20,337 nucleotides of DNA from W0P28-013 sp963658575 (GCA_963658575.1 CAVKQB010000041.1:1-20337); one strand, 5' to 3'. Positions 5,850 through 16,800 are shown, counted from the stretch's first letter. Made by a program: numbers and translations. The notes: a model not told the origin generated them from the letters alone.

Positions 5850-8800
5850 TTATTCTGTCTTGGCAAAGACGGCGTACCACGTTCGCGGAGCAGTATCGGT
5901 ACTTTCCGTTGCCAGCATCTTGTCGCCTGGGTAGAGGAATTTATGCCCAGCCGCAGTCAGCGCATCGATGTCCTGATAAGTGGTCTCGTCGTCGATTTGG
6001 ATATTTGCCCAGCCGATGAACACCTTGCCATCGCAGTTGGTAGGCACGGTAACCGACGTAGGAGCCGTAACGTAGGTATCCATCGGGACGGCCACCTGAA
6101 CAGTTTTCTGAACTTGGTCGCCGGCACCTTGGTTGACAAAGGTGAAGACGATGTCGGGAACGTCCCAGCGGGCCTGCACGGTGGCATCGGAGGTGAGTGC
6201 GAACGATGCGCCGGCATCGTATTCGGTTTGTGTGCCGTCGGTGGTCGTTACAATCCATTTTTCGAACGTGTAGCCGAGTGTCGATGTAGGCGCGGCGCAG
6301 AGCGTAACGGTTTCGCCAGCCACTTTGTCGGCTTGCACGGCTGTGCAACCGTCGGCCAAGGTCATATTGGTGGTGATGTAGGTTACGGTGAGGTATTTCG
6401 TCCAAAGGGCGTAGAGCGTGTGGCTTTCGCTCATGGTTACGGAGGTTACCTTGGTCGAAGCGTCGTCTTGGGTGGTGCTCCAGCCGTCGAAGCGGTAGCC
6501 TGCGCGTTCGGCACCGTCGGTGCAGAGCGTGGCCGTGGCGTTGATGTCGTACGCTACGTTACCGCACTCCGTTGTGCCGCCGTTGGCATTGTAGGTGAGA
6601 GTAACCTGCTGCACGAATACGGGGTAGAAGACATGGTTTTTCGAGAGTGTGATGGTGCCGCCGGCGGTATAATCGGCTGTGGTGGCGCCTTGTGTTTCGC
6701 TCCAACCCACAAAGCGGTAGCCGCTCTTGGTAGGATTGGTGGCAATCACCGTCATCGTTAGGCTTTCGGCTTCTGCCGAAACGGCATCGGAGGTGGCAAA
6801 CACGGTGCTGTTGTCGGCGTTCATGTAGGTGATGTCGTAGTAAGGCACGAAGTGGCAAAGCCAGTTTTTGCCGTCGCAGTTGTCGGCCCACGTGCGGAAT
6901 TTACCCTTTGCGCCGACATTGGCAGCCGACAAGTTCGAACCCCAGCCGTTTGCGTATGTGCCCATGGTGTTAAGTGCCTTTTCTTCGCTATTGTTGCACC
7001 ACACATGGCCGTCGGTGTTGTTTGCTTTCAGGTCTACATAGTAGTTGCCGGCGAGATTATCGGCAGTGAGCGTTACCAATTCGGTTTCCCACACGGTTTT
7101 CGCATCGTTTGTGGCTGCAAACGCCATCGAACTCCACGCCGAGCCACTGCTCAAACGCAGCACATAGCCATCGGGAATGAAGCCGATGTACCAGTTTTTG
7201 TCAGTATAATTGTTGTAGATGCGCAATGTGCCGACCGCTCCTTGGCCTACGCCAGTGCCCCAGCCCACAGTTGTAGTGCATTTTCCCTGCAATAGGGCGA
7301 ACGGCATGTATTGGAAGTCCACCGTTTCGCTTTTGTAACTGTCCCACGTTTTTTGCCAACCGACATAGTAGTGGCTGGCATCGGTTGGAATGGTAAAGTT
7401 GTAGATGTGTCGGTCGTCGGTATCGGCATCGAAGCAGAGATAGTTCCAGTCGCTTTGATCCTTTATGCCATAGTGGAAACTCTGTGCCGAGCAGTCGCCC
7501 ACGGTGATGGTCATCGTGCGTGTTTCGGTTTTGGCGCAGTAGTCGCCGGCAGCGGCTTGTGTTATCACAATGCTGTAGGAGCCGTCGGCCGCCACTTGGA
7601 ATTTGTCGCCGGTGATGGTTACGTCCGCATCGGAGCAACTGTAGGTGATGGCACCTGTGGAGTTCGATGTGATGCCAAACGCCAGCGATGCGCCCTTGCC
7701 GATGGCCGTTGGCAACGTTCCGCTCCATGTGGGTACGGTGCAACTGCACTTGGTGATGTAGCCCGTGCGGGTCGCGTTGGAGCGGTAGAGACTGATGGGC
7801 AATACGGCAGTTCCGTCAGTTTTTTCGTAACAGGAAAAAATAGGTTCAGTCCCCGTGGCATTGTTGTTTGTGTTATACAACATTCTATTGTTTACATATG
7901 TACACCCAACTGAACGAACAAAAAGTTCACCGCTGGTAAATTCAATCGTCCATTTTCCGTTATCATCTAACGAGGATTGCACAGCAAGTTTGTTTGTTCT
8001 GTTGCCCTTGGTAGAGATTGAAGAAGCGCAATAGAGATAGCCGGCATCTGTTTTGAACGTCCATGCGCCTGTGCTGCCACCCAGCGTTACGGCGATGTAG
8101 CCCGAAGCGGGTGTCAAGGAGCCATCGGCGGCAATGGTGGCTTTTACGGACTTAAAGTTCTTCTGGGTGGCTTCGCCCATGACCCTTCCTTTTTCGGTGT
8201 TGGCTATCAGTATCTCTTTGCCAACCAACGCCGCCAATTCGTCGGTGCTGGTTATCTGTGCCCAGCCATCGGTTACCTCCGACGAGCCGTCGGCATAGAC
8301 GGCATGGAGCGTGTATTCGGCTTTGATGGGCACCGATGCGGTGGTGATGAGCGACGGCACATTGTCGGTCGAGCCGCTGATGGCGCTGGTGCTCCAGCCC
8401 ACAAACGCTTTCTGTCCGCAGTCGGTTGCCAGCACGGTAGTGGTAGGTTTCGGCAGTGTGGTGATGCCGTTGTCGTAGAGCGTAACGCCCTGTTTCACAG
8501 TATTTTGCGCAAGAGTTTCGCCCGTAACCTCGTTGAGCCAAGTGATGGTGCACTGTTCGCGCTCCGTTACGGTGATGGCGACCTCTTTGGTGCAGAGTCC
8601 GTGGGTAACGGTGAGCATTTTCTCTCCAGCCGAGGCGGTGCTGATGTTACCAAAGGTACAATCGGCGGTTACGTCGGTGCCGTCGGCGGTGATGGTCAAA
8701 TCTTCGGCGGGTGTGAAGGTCTCGCCCACATAGAGCGTGCTGCCGTCGATGCCCTTGCCTGTGGCGGTGATGGTCTCTTCGTGTGCTATTTGTGCCTCGC

Positions 8801-9575
8801 TGCGAAGGTTTTTATAGACCTGCACACCAGCACTATTCACAATCAGATTGCTCACCGCTATTTGATACATTTGACCACAAATTTTCACGCCCGTAGTGGT
8901 AACGACAATCTGTTTGTCGCTATTGACCTTCACGGTCTTTTCCACAGCGTTTTCCTCGTAATCGCTTAGCGTGATTTCACCAGCCACCAATGCCAGACTG
9001 GCTTGGCTGATAAGGGTGCCGTTGATATACATCGGCTCCGAGAAGGCCATGGTAACGGTCGAGGTAGCGGTGATATTGTCGTCGTCGGAAGAACTCCATG
9101 TGATTTGCGGCACGCTGACCTGCTCGTACTCGATGGTGATGGTGGTGAAGTGGAGCATGCCCGAGCCCGACAGTTTGATGCCCACAACGCCTTCGCTCAG
9201 CGTGTTGCCGGTGAATGTGTAGCCCGATGCGGTATATTCCACGCCGTTCACCGCGCAGGCGATGGCGAGGTTGCCGTCGGTAACTTTGGCGTCGTTGATG
9301 GTTATCGACGTGATGCGCCAGTCGGTCGTGCTGTACGGGATTGTGCCATTGATGTAGGTTGTGCCGTCGCAGTTCACCAGCACCTCGCTGTCGGATACGC
9401 CAGCGGCTTCGGTGGCAGGCACAACCAAAAAATCGACATCTTTAATAACAGTGCCCGAACCTATTTCGTCGGCGAATTCTATCGTTTCGGTAGCGGCGAA
9501 TGCCGTGTTTACGCCCAAGGCGAGCCATGCTACGCACGCCATCGCGCGCACACTTCTAAAAAAATTTGTTTTCAT
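5850..9575 (-). CDS. Large secreted multi-domain protein with C-terminal InlB-repeat-like array
   Basis: This 1241-residue protein is likely exported. A signal peptide at residues 1-27 ends AFA. Residues 28-340 look like beta-sandwich modules that I do not recognise individually. An InlB/Flg_new-type module lies at about 341-431 (AFVGWS near its centre). A beta-trefoil-like module at about 438-597 contains an AYLYCAS-like core and AT-rich DNA. An Ig-like module at 609-695 includes GSYSIVITQAAAGDYCAK. Four InlB-type repeats lie at about 912-1241, each with a GWS, GW or KW core (GYRFVGWSET, GYRFDGWSTT, GYTFEKW, KVFIGW). The protein ends TWYAVFAKTE at the hairpin, with no T9SS sorting domain. 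The ATG at 9575 directly precedes the signal peptide. It is probably a surface or extracellular adhesion-type protein; no catalytic motif is visible. Confidence 0.85.
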   Translation of the reverse strand: MKTNFFRSVRAMACVAWLALGVNTAFAATETIEFADEIGSGTVIKDVDFLVVPATEAAGVSDSEVLVNCDGTTYINGTIPYSTTDWRITSITINDAKVTDGNLAIACAVNGVEYTASGYTFTGNTLSEGVVGIKLSGSGMLHFTTITIEYEQVSVPQITWSSSDDDNITATSTVTMAFSEPMYINGTLISQASLALVAGEITLSDYEENAVEKTVKVNSDKQIVVTTTGVKICGQMYQIAVSNLIVNSAGVQVYKNLRSEAQIAHEETITATGKGIDGSTLYVGETFTPAEDLTITADGTDVTADCTFGNISTASAGEKMLTVTHGLCTKEVAITVTEREQCTITWLNEVTGETLAQNTVKQGVTLYDNGITTLPKPTTTVLATDCGQKAFVGWSTSAISGSTDNVPSLITTASVPIKAEYTLHAVYADGSSEVTDGWAQITSTDELAALVGKEILIANTEKGRVMGEATQKNFKSVKATIAADGSLTPASGYIAVTLGGSTGAWTFKTDAGYLYCASSISTKGNRTNKLAVQSSLDDNGKWTIEFTSGELFVRSVGCTYVNNRMLYNTNNNATGTEPIFSCYEKTDGTAVLPISLYRSNATRTGYITKCSCTVPTWSGTLPTAIGKGASLAFGITSNSTGAITYSCSDADVTITGDKFQVAADGSYSIVITQAAAGDYCAKTETRTMTITVGDCSAQSFHYGIKDQSDWNYLCFDADTDDRHIYNFTIPTDASHYYVGWQKTWDSYKSETVDFQYMPFALLQGKCTTTVGWGTGVGQGAVGTLRIYNNYTDKNWYIGFIPDGYVLRLSSGSAWSSMAFAATNDAKTVWETELVTLTADNLAGNYYVDLKANNTDGHVWCNNSEEKALNTMGTYANGWGSNLSAANVGAKGKFRTWADNCDGKNWLCHFVPYYDITYMNADNSTVFATSDAVSAEAESLTMTVIATNPTKSGYRFVGWSETQGATTADYTAGGTITLSKNHVFYPVFVQQVTLTYNANGGTTECGNVAYDINATATLCTDGAERAGYRFDGWSTTQDDASTKVTSVTMSESHTLYALWTKYLTVTYITTNMTLADGCTAVQADKVAGETVTLCAAPTSTLGYTFEKWIVTTTDGTQTEYDAGASFALTSDATVQARWDVPDIVFTFVNQGAGDQVQKTVQVAVPMDTYVTAPTSVTVPTNCDGKVFIGWANIQIDDETTYQDIDALTAAGHKFLYPGDKMLATESTDTAPRTWYAVFAKTE

Positions 9576-9666
9576 AGTATTGTTTCCGATTTTTCAATTT
9601 TCAGGATTGATTGATTGATTGTGCTTCGCACGTCTTTCATTGTTTCTCGCGCTTCGCGCTGTTTCT

Positions 9667-9753
9667 GTTTTTTTGTGGATTTGAGGATTTGGTTATTTGG
9701 TTGATTTGGTTATTTGGTTGATCAGTTGATTGGTTGATTGGTTGATTATTGTG
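9667..9753. repeat. Octamer tandem repeats in the gap upstream of the 1241-residue protein
   Basis: Four ATTTGGTT units occur at 9687-9694, 9695-9702, 9704-9711 and 9712-9719, then two GATTGGTT units at 9728-9743. From 9667 to 9753 the plus strand has one C (9723), so the coding strand of the leftward gene has one G. The array is about 110-170 nt upstream of that gene's start. A short GATT run lies at 9605-9620. No clear TAnnTTTG box reads towards the gene; TTTATTTG on the minus strand near 9755-9762 is only a partial match. Confidence 0.8.
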
Positions 9754-9790
9754 CAAATAAAATTGTCAATTATTATTCATTATTAATTCT

Positions 9791-9917
9791 TAATTCTTAA
9801 TTAGGTTTCAACCCCTCCGCTACGCTCGTCCCCTTAAAAAGGGGACAGGTTCGCGCCCAAGTTGGTTCAGTCCTCTCCCCTTTTCAAGGGGAGTACCTGC
9901 GAAGCAGGGGTAGGGTT
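9791..9917. repeat. Palindromic repeat element, copy A
   Basis: The core runs from AACCCCTCCG at 9810 to TAGGGTT at 9917, so the ends are imperfect inverted repeats. Inside are two clear hairpins: GTCCCC with GGGGAC around TTAAAAA (9829-9847), and CTCCCC with GGGGAG around TTTTCAA (9874-9892). The left flank TAATTCTTAATTAGG (9791-9805) is shared with copy D. The word GTTCGCGCCCAA occurs inside it (9849-9860) and again just outside (9950-9961). It encodes nothing. Confidence 0.85.
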
Positions 9918-9993
9918 CGATATTAATGGATAATTGACAATGAATAATTGTTCGCGCCCAACAATGTTACTCTACTTCTTAATTATTAATTAT

Positions 9994-10145
9994 TAATTCT
10001 TAATTTTTTTCAACCCCCTCCGTCGCTTCGCTCCTCGTCCCCCTATCCTCGCTACGCTCGGCAGAGGGACAGGTTTTGGACGCATTCTCTCCCCCTGCTG
10101 CGCAGCAGATAGGGGGAGTACCCACGTCAGTGGGGGTAGGGGTTT
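9994..10145. repeat. Palindromic repeat element, copy B
   Basis: The core runs from AACCCCCTCC at 10012 to GTAGGGGTTT at about 10145. The left half closes as GTCCCCCT with AGAGGGAC, and the right half as CTCCCCCT with AGGGGGAG (10088-10117) enclosing the 14-nt palindrome CTGCTGCGCAGCAG. It lies about 35 nt past the stop of the small gene at 10180. It has no T tract, so it is not a typical intrinsic terminator, although it could stabilise a 3' end. Its left flank keeps TAATTCTTAATT. Confidence 0.85.
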
Positions 10146-10179
10146 ATGTCAATTAAAATAACTCCTCACTCCTAATTAT

Positions 10180-10827
10180 CTATAATCTATAACCTTTCTT
10201 TCGTTTCTTCCGAACAAAATACGCGCTGGCGCAGAGCAACAACGGCACCAAAGCACCGCCTATGGGCAAGGGCGTTTCGGGGAATTGTTCGTCTTTACCG
10301 GTGTCGCCATCGACTTTGGGGCGCGGGCGGGCGTTGGGGCGTTCCAAGTTGTCGTCGGCAAAGGGTTCGCTCACCTGCGCTACGCTGCGCGCTGGCTGCG
10401 AAGAGCCGCTGCCCACCACTACACTGCCAGAAGCATGCGCCGCCGTGCCGCCCGAAACCACTATGCTGCGGTGCGTGGTGGCCGTGGCGCCACTTACCGT
10501 GCCGCCACCCACGCTAGCGCCGCTCCGTAGGCCTGTGCCGACTATCGACCGGCTGCTGGTCGTGGAGGCTGCCGAGGCGGCTGTCTGCGGAGCGCGCCGC
10601 ACCGGTTGTGCGCGAAAATCGCTCTGCGCAATGTGGGGCACAACCCAACTATGGTCGCTGCTGCCCGCCGTGCGCGACGGCGCAACCACACGGCGACTGC
10701 TGTAGGTTACTATGCCGCTTTGAGCGGTCTCGTCGTTGGTGAGGTAGAGGCAGGCCAAGCCGACGGCCGCCACCAAACCAATGGTCAGAACAATGTTGCC
10801 AAGTATCTCTATGCGTGTACGTTTCAT
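10180..10827 (-). CDS. Small membrane protein with low-complexity middle and basic C-terminal tail; function unknown
   Basis: I do not recognise this gene. From the ATG at 10827 it encodes 215 residues. A hydrophobic segment at 11-29 could be a signal anchor. Residues 35-155 are rich in Ser, Thr, Ala, Gly and Arg with no clear fold. Residues 156-184 are charged and Pro-rich. The end is a three-part tail: PLPIGG (186-191), a hydrophobic run to about 205, then RKKRKKGYR. That layout resembles CTERM-type sorting tails, but the exact motif is not one I can name. The start at 10827 is preferred because AGGAGAAAG lies just upstream; ATG at 10863 and GTG at 10878 would add only Lys/Arg-rich residues. 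It begins 55 nt after the giant gene's stop, so the two probably share a transcript. Confidence 0.7.
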   Translation of the reverse strand: MKRTRIEILGNIVLTIGLVAAVGLACLYLTNDETAQSGIVTYSSRRVVAPSRTAGSSDHSWVVPHIAQSDFRAQPVRRAPQTAASAASTTSSRSIVGTGLRSGASVGGGTVSGATATTHRSIVVSGGTAAHASGSVVVGSGSSQPARSVAQVSEPFADDNLERPNARPRPKVDGDTGKDEQFPETPLPIGGALVPLLLCASAYFVRKKRKKGYRL

Positions 10828-10882
10828 AATCTTTCTCCTTGCGTTTTTCGTTTTTTTGGTCATAATTTTTCTATTCACAAGA

Positions 10883-13800
10883 TTATAAAATCGTCTTGAT
10901 GCTGTAACTGTCGTTGCCGCTCGTTACCTGTATCAGGTAGGCACCGCGCACTGGTGCGTGGAAGGTAACGGTGCTGCCATCGGTGTGTTGCTGGTAGAGC
11001 ACGCGTCCCACGGCATCGACTATGCGCACTTGCGCTCCGGCGGGCAGCGACTCGATGATGAGTGCGTCGCCGTGGCGATAGACCACAGGCTCCACGCCTT
11101 CGTGGTTGGTTATCTCGGTAGGCACTTTGCTGTTGCGCAGGTAGATGCTGAACCGTCCGTCGGTGGTGCCGGCGGCTGTCGCGAAGGTGTAGTCGCCTTG
11201 CAGCAGGTCGGTTACGGTGTGCAGCAGGTTATCTTCGAGATAGACGGCATCGTAGCGGTTCATGCCTTGCAGCGGTTTGATGCTGAAGGTGTATGTGCCT
11301 TTCGTGCGTGTGTAGAAGCCCACTGGAATGGTCTGGTTCACAGGCGTTTCGCGGTCGATGGCCTGACAAATCATCGAGTAACCTACCGAGTCGATGGTGT
11401 AGGGCTGCGGATAGGGCTGCTTTTTGTTTATCATGCGCACCATGTCGTGGCCTACTTCGTACGTCCGGCTGAAGCCGTCGCCTATCTTCACGCGTGCGCT
11501 GCCGGCCTGTTGGTTGGCGTTGGTAAGCACAAGGTCGAACATGCTCACGGCATCGCGTTGGTCGGAGTGGCGTGCTGGTGCGCCGGCGGGCAGGTTGCGT
11601 GCCGCTTTGGCAAAGTCGACATGGCCATCGCCTACGGCCTGCACGAAGAATGCGCGGAACGGCAGCAGGTTGGCTGCGCTGGCGGTGGTTTGCACCCAGT
11701 TGGTGGAGCCGTCGGTGGCTTCGTCCACAGCCACGTAGATGTCGGGATAGTTCTCTACATCGTAGGTGGTGCCAGTCTTCTTATCGGTGTAGTAGCCATC
11801 GAGCAGCAGGTCGGTGCTCCATTCGGGCGTTTGGCTTTGTCCGTCGAAGCGCGAGATGAACGGGTTGCCGATGTAGTTCCAGCCGCGGTGGCAGGGCAAC
11901 TCTTCGGCTTTCGGTCCGGTGTAGCCCGTTACGCTGAGTTTGCGGTCGTCGGTGTTACTTTCGGTGTAAACCTGTCCCGACACGTTGGGCAGGCTGATGC
12001 GCACCTTGTACTGCGGCAGGTTGGGTTCTACCTCGTGCAGACCGCCCATGCCGATGATGTAGCCCACGCCGGCTTTCAGTGTGCCGTCGGCGGGCACATG
12101 CTCCCAGTTGGTGGGTGCTGCGCCGTTGGGTGTGCCGCTGATGGCGCGTTTCTGTCCGTCGTAGTACTTGATGAACCAGTCGGTGCCGTAGGTGCCGAGG
12201 CTCTTGCCGTTGCTTCGGGCGATGTCGGCCACCTTACAGTCGTAGGGCAGCGCAAAGTCGTACCAAGCCAGCGCATCGATGCGTTTGTAGTGTCCCACGC
12301 CGAGCAGTGCCGAGAGTGTGCCTTCGACCAGCGCATAGCCCACATCGTTGTTGTCGCTCGACACGTAGACGTGGCGCGTGCTGTAGGTGTATTGGTCGCC
12401 TATCTGCAGCCGTCCGGTGGGGTACACATAGACGTCGCGCAGTTGGTTGTAGCCGCCTTTCACCACTTCCAGTTTGGCGTTGTCGCGTATCACCACGTCG
12501 CATTCGGGGCAGACCACGCTTCCGAATCCATCGAATCCGAAGCTTGCCTCGTCGGCGGTGGTGGTGCTAGCATCGATGATGATAGGCACGCGGTAGTCGA
12601 GCGTGGTGCTGGGTGCTTCGCTGCCGTTGTTGAAGCCCTGAATCTTGATGTTGCTGCACGACAGGTCGGTGAAGTCGGTGAAGCCGTCCAACTTGATGTC
12701 GCTGGCCGAGATGCGGTAGGTGCCATCGGGCTGGCGCACACCGTCGGCCGTTATCTTGATAGAGTCGCTTATCGCCTCGTAACGGTTGAAGTATTTGGCA
12801 TAGTCGAAATCGGCAACAAACACAAAATTCAAACAAGTTGTTTTATTATCGCTATCTGCATCAGTAAATTTACCAATGGCTTCGCCTTCCCATTCCTCGC
12901 AAAGAGTAACAAAATCTGCCTTGTTTTGCATTACCGCATTTGAGCCATCAACAACTGTATTTTTACGAATCAGCAAGAAACGATTGGTTGATAACGCTAT
13001 AACCTCGCCTGTGGCATAGTCTGTACCGCTTTCGCAATACCAACCTTTAGCATCGTTCATTTTCATCGTAGTATCTCTACTTATTATTGGTTTTTTGTCA
13101 TCATCATATGCTCTATGAACAGTTACCGGTGTCGTTATTTCTTTGATTTTACTATCACTAACGTAGCCATTATCATATGCGCCAAACACATCTATCACCT
13201 CCGTACCACGAATCAAAGCCATAGCACGGTCGCCAGACATGTTCAACAATGTTCCAGTGCTAAAAGGACAAGTTATACTACAATTCTCCATCTGATTAAC
13301 CATATCGGCTACACTCTGTTTCGTTGGGAACCAATTTTCATGATTAAATTTAATCTCATCTGATACACAAACTACACTAGGCCCTTCGTTAGTACTCCCA
13401 GAAGTATTATCCGTAAACGAATAAAATATGTACTCTTTACCTGCAGGTATAGAACCCAAAGAAGACAAATCGAGAGTTTCGTCCGGTGTACTCTTTGTCG
13501 ATTTAGTAAATGTAATTTTCGTATCTGCGAGAGAAATATCCTCACTTGTTCCATTGTATATTGCTAATAGTTTAAGTGCCGCTTTCGCCTCGTAGTATTT
13601 CGAGAAGAAGAGGTCTTTGGCTTGTCCGCCAGTGATTTGTCCGGTGTTCGAGCCGGTGTTGTCGCGCACGATGGTAAGTTTCACAATGTCGGCGCTATCG
13701 ACCATCACGTCCATATAGTCGCGGTGTTGGTTCACCACCTCTATGTTGCCGTTGTTCAGTTTGGCGCAGTTGGTTACGAAGCTGTGGTAGCGCGGCGTGC

Positions 13801-16800
13801 GCACCTCGATGTAGGCGGTGGCGGTGGCGGCGCAGTAGTCGTCGGTGGCGGCTTGCGTGGCGGTGATGGTATACACGCCCATGGCTGTGCCTGTGAAGTA
13901 ACCGTCGGTGCTCACCGAGCCGGTGGCGGGACTTACCGCCCATGTAACCTTGGCGGGGCTTTCGCTGTAGTAGGCGATGCGTTTTTTGGCAGTGCCGGCC
14001 ACCATAGGTGCGGTGTTGTCGTTGTTTTCGAACATGATTTTGAGCCCAGCCACGCCGGATATCTCCATGGCGGTGCCGTCGGCGAACAGTGCGCTATAGC
14101 CGCTGCCCACCTCGTTGGTGGCAAAGGCGCGGAAGTAGTAGTCGCCCGGCTCGTCGATGGCCACAAAGTCGGCAGCATCGCCGCCGCTGGTCAGCAGGGC
14201 AAGGTCGAGTTTCACATGTTTCAGCGTCTTGGGGTCGTGGAAGGTCTTGTCGGTGCTGTACTCGATGCCCCACTCTTCCACAGGACAGAGTGTGCCGGTG
14301 GTAACGGTGGTGCTAAAGCCAGCGAGCGATATGGTGCCGCAATTCTGCGAGAGCGTGCCACTGATGGTGCCGAATGCGGGTACATCGTCGCAGGCGGCGG
14401 TGGTAACGGCCACACTAGCCACGTCGGAGCAGATGTTGGTGCCTTGACCGTGGCGTGCTCTTATATATATGGTGTAGTCGGTTTGCGCCTCAAGCCCTGT
14501 GATGGTGGCAGAGGGCTCTTCGAGGTCGCAGTCGGCGATGTCGGTATAGGTAGTGCCGTCGGTGCTGTATTGGTAGCCTTCGGCGGTGGCTACGGCAGCC
14601 CAAGCGAGCGTTACCTCGGTCGATTTTTTGGTAACCACGCGCAAGCCTTGCGGTGCCGCGTCGTAGGCGCAGGTGTCGGCCACGGGCAGCAGGCGCACGG
14701 CGGTGATGTTGCTCTGCGCATACATGCCGAAGTTGTTTTCGGTGCCGCTGGCGGTGCTGAGCGACAGCAGGCGTTCGTTTTGTCCGTTGCCTATGGTGTA
14801 GGTTACGAGGTCGCTGCTGTTGAGCAACCAGTTGTAGGCCGCTTGTGTGGCGGCGGGGTCGGTGCCGTTGTTTTGTATGCCGGTGTTGCCCGCGGCAGAT
14901 GCCCACAGGTATTTGCCCTCCAAGCCCACGAAGCGTGCGTAGCGGTAGTCGCCGCTCTGTTTCATGCCGTCGAAGGTGTAGATGGTGTTACACGGAGCGG
15001 CGGTAGCGGCGGTGGGGTTGGTGGTGTCGTCCACGGTCAGTTGGCCGTTGCCGGCGTAGGTGCTGCTGCTGGCCATGTTGGCGGGCAGGGCGTACCATTT
15101 ATCGCCGTTTTGTGCGGCTATCACAAATTTTTCGGGCAGCGAGCGTGCATACACGGTGGCGCTGTCGAGCGTGGCGGTGGTGTTGTAGGTGATGTGCGGC
15201 ACGATGCGCACCGTTTCGAGCGTATTGGCCGTGGTAGGTTTGTAGGTTACCACTATGGTGCCCTCTATCGTGTATTCGTCGCCGTCTTGGGTTACCTTCT
15301 GGTCGATGGTGGTGCTGATGGTGGTGTTGAGCGTGCGGTCGGCCACGTTGTATTGGTGGTCGGCTTGGGCGTTCACCTTCACGCTGGGTGCGTTGGTGCC
15401 GGAGCCTTTCAGCGCGCCAGCCACGAACCGAATGGTGTCTTGCGCCTGCACACTGCTGCGGGTGCCGCCAGCATTACCGCTGGTAACGTACAACGCGCGG
15501 CCGCCCGTTATCTGCAGATACGGACCGCACAAAGGCGAGGTGGTGTAGTAGTAAGAAACCGATTTATATAGTTGGAGATCTGATATTCCACTCGTAGTAA
15601 CTGTATAACAACGCCAGTTGTTGGTGCTGGTGCTGTTATACAAAGCCACATACCTGCTGTAGCTATTGTCTTGCAGTTTAATGGTTGTACCTGTCGATGC
15701 CGAAGCGGTGAAATAATCCGATGTCGTACCACAAGCAAGACCGTCATTTTTGTTGCTGCAATACAAATAATTGGTACCACTCTTGATATACCATTGATTG
15801 TCGGTTGTGCCATACTTTGTAAATGTCCATGCAGCCGATTCGTCTATGGTAGTTTTGTCAAATTCTACGGCGGCCCCATTGCCTACGCTGAATTTAGCGG
15901 CTTTCAATACATATTCCGTGCTATTGTAGGTAGCCGTTATGAAGTATTTGCCGCCATCGGTTATGTCAGAGATGCCGCTAATTTTGGTAGGTTCGGTGCT
16001 TCCATCGTCGGAATAGCGATACACCGCATAGAGTGTTGCGCCTTTTTTGGGTATAGTGTAAGGGAAGGAGACTTTGGTGTAGGTGGTGCTGCCTTCGGCC
16101 ACGGTGGCTTCTGCCCAGCCGTCGAAGATGTAATAGGTGGGTGTGGTGCATACGCCGGTGGGGTCGTCGGGTGCATCGACCGTGGTGGTGGCCATGCCGC
16201 TACGGGTGGCGTAGTTGGTGCCGCGGTCGTTGAACACGATGTCGTAGTTGGCGCAGGTAACAGCAGACGACACAGCGATGGTCTGCGTCTCTATCTCGTC
16301 GCCCTTGAAGGTGATGTTGCCGCTATAGCCGTCGGTGCGGGCTACTGCAGCGTAGGCGCGCACGTAAACGTTGCCCGTTATCTGGCCTGCCTTTGCACCC
16401 GAAGCCGTGGGCGTGAGGGTAAGCGACTGTGCGTATTTGCTGGCGGTACTTTTGGCGGTCGAAATCAAGAAGCCTTCGGGGACGGTTACGGTTATCGTTT
16501 TGGTCAGGTTGCAGTTGGCACCCAGCGTGATGGTGGCTGCGCTGCTCATGCTGGTGGTGTCGCCACACGTTACGGCAAATTCGGCTTTGTCTATCGTGGC
16601 GGCTTCGAACATGGGCAGTTTGGTAACGGCCACAAACGCCGAACCGGTGCTGCTGCACGAGCCGTCGGTGTAGGTGCCGGTGATGGTATAGACACCAGCC
16701 GCCGTGGCGGTGAAGGTGCCATCGGTGATGGTGGCACCGCTTGTAGGCCATAGGCTGTAGGTTACGCCGCTGGGCGTGCTGCTGATGGTGGTGCTAGCCG

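Noticed and set aside
10088..10117. Intrinsic terminator for the giant operon
   Set aside because: The hairpin is strong but no T tract follows on the minus strand, and it belongs to the repeat element family.
10958..12943. Plus-strand open frame of 661 codons opposite the giant gene
   Set aside because: The minus strand carries recognisable domains and a sorting tail, while this frame gives a Val/Ala/Gly/His-rich sequence with no domain. It arises from GC-rich third positions of the real gene.
13622..15571. Plus-strand open frame of 649 codons opposite the giant gene
   Set aside because: Same reason: no motifs, biased composition, and it mirrors the GC-rich modules exactly, breaking where the AT-rich islands begin.
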